Assembly (NCBI RefSeq): GCF_965232525.1
Contig: NZ_OZ246980.1
Span: forward strand, 372,001 to 436,000
Origin: Bauldia sp965232525
GTDB taxonomy: Bacteria > Pseudomonadota > Alphaproteobacteria > Rhizobiales > Kaistiaceae
Reading direction: 5' to 3'
DNA: 64,000 bases
How positions within the stretch are numbered: the first letter of the stretch is position 1; every line of letters starts with the position of its first letter. Positions 63,718-64,000 of this stretch are shown in pieces. The position numbers were made by a program, and so were the translations under genes. Below the pieces are notes generated by a model that saw only the letters and a program-made list of their open reading frames with translations, was not told the DNA's origin and ran no database searches.

Positions 63718-64000
63718 ATGACGGTAGATGCACTATCGGATGTGCTGAATGCGGTGCGGCTAACCGGCGCGACGTTCTTCGAGGTCGCCGGCAGGGCACC
63801 CTGGGTCGCCGAAGCGGCGACCCCGGACATGATCCTGCCGATGGTGCTCCCTGGCGCCGAACACCTGATTTCGTACCATGTCGTTACCGAAGGGCGCTGC
63901 TACGCCCGCTTGGTCGATGGCGATCCGGTGGAGATCGAAGCCGGCGGGGTCGTGTTGGTTTGCCATGGCGATCCGCATCTCCTGGCCAGTGCTAAGAGCC
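63718..64000 (+). CDS. AraC-family regulator, N-terminal cupin part
   Basis: The gene runs off the right edge; about 94 residues are visible. They form the cupin_6 sensor domain of AraC regulators: DALSDVLNAVRLTGATFFEV, then APWVAEA, HLISYHVVTEGRCYARL and VVLVCHGDPHLLAS. The HTH domain lies outside the window. ATG 63718 follows a short purine stretch (TGAAACA). It is divergent from the methyltransferase gene. Confidence 0.88.
   Translation, partial: MTVDALSDVLNAVRLTGATFFEVAGRAPWVAEAATPDMILPMVLPGAEHLISYHVVTEGRCYARLVDGDPVEIEAGGVVLVCHGDPHLLASAKS

Overview
The window is GC-rich DNA from an alphaproteobacterium, most likely of the Hyphomicrobiales/Rhizobiales-Rhodobacterales side. The clearest marker is a RirA-type iron regulator (26305-26751) whose three cysteines fall at positions 91, 99 and 105, as in rhizobial RirA, together with a RirA-type IRO-box motif. 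Strong G/C third-position bias, GTG/TTG starts and ATGA stop-start overlaps fit this. No phage, IS element, CRISPR array, rRNA or integrase was seen. One tRNA-Ser(GGA) is present.

Layout. (1) 1-390: end of an amino-acid ABC permease. (2) 420-10693: a nine-gene minus-strand operon with a divergent GntR regulator. It encodes a BMP-type (nucleoside-like) ABC importer, an AmiF-like formamidase, biuret hydrolase BiuH, a second isochorismatase-fold hydrolase that may be a triuret hydrolase, a cupin, and allophanate hydrolase AtzF. Together they could make a triuret/biuret to allophanate to ammonia pathway with its own importer. (3) 10779-16911: a Ugp/Mal-type importer, an enolase-superfamily acid-sugar dehydratase and a divergent GntR. 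(4) 16942-17275: two gene remnants meeting at what looks like a deletion scar. (5) 17431-23012: RpiR regulator, an Fe-type ABC importer that lacks the iron tyrosines, and a histidine phosphatase, which suggests uptake and dephosphorylation of a phosphorylated compound. (6) 23182-26751: iron permease FbpB, binding protein FbpA, a candidate IRO box and rirA.

(7) 26976-36595: LacI regulator and a cytoplasmic Cys-type sulfatase facing a Dpp-type importer followed by the formylglycine-generating enzyme that would activate the sulfatase, with tandem LacI-like operators between the two arms. (8) 36933-43164: LacI, sugar-binding protein, two permeases and an ADP-ribosylglycohydrolase-family enzyme with a C-terminal beta-sandwich, with no ATPase. 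(9) 43348-53276: a second Dpp-type importer with two tandem paralogous binding proteins and a double ATPase, then a TIM-barrel isomerase, a PHP phosphoesterase and a HutC-type GntR. (10) 53406-64000: tRNA-Ser and mostly housekeeping or unlinked genes (msrA, mepA, a zinc alcohol dehydrogenase, two SpoIIAA-like proteins), a three-gene operon of unknown function rich in coiled coils, a sulfotransferase with atypical composition, a methyltransferase, and the start of an AraC-type regulator.

The first 53 kb is therefore a catabolic and transport island. Eight ABC systems, complete or partial, are mostly paired with their own regulator and one or two enzymes. The most notable candidates are the biuret/triuret operon, the sulfatase-FGE-importer locus, the phosphorylated-compound importer and the ADP-ribosylglycohydrolase locus. 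Functions beyond family level are inferences from sequence and context. No database search was run.
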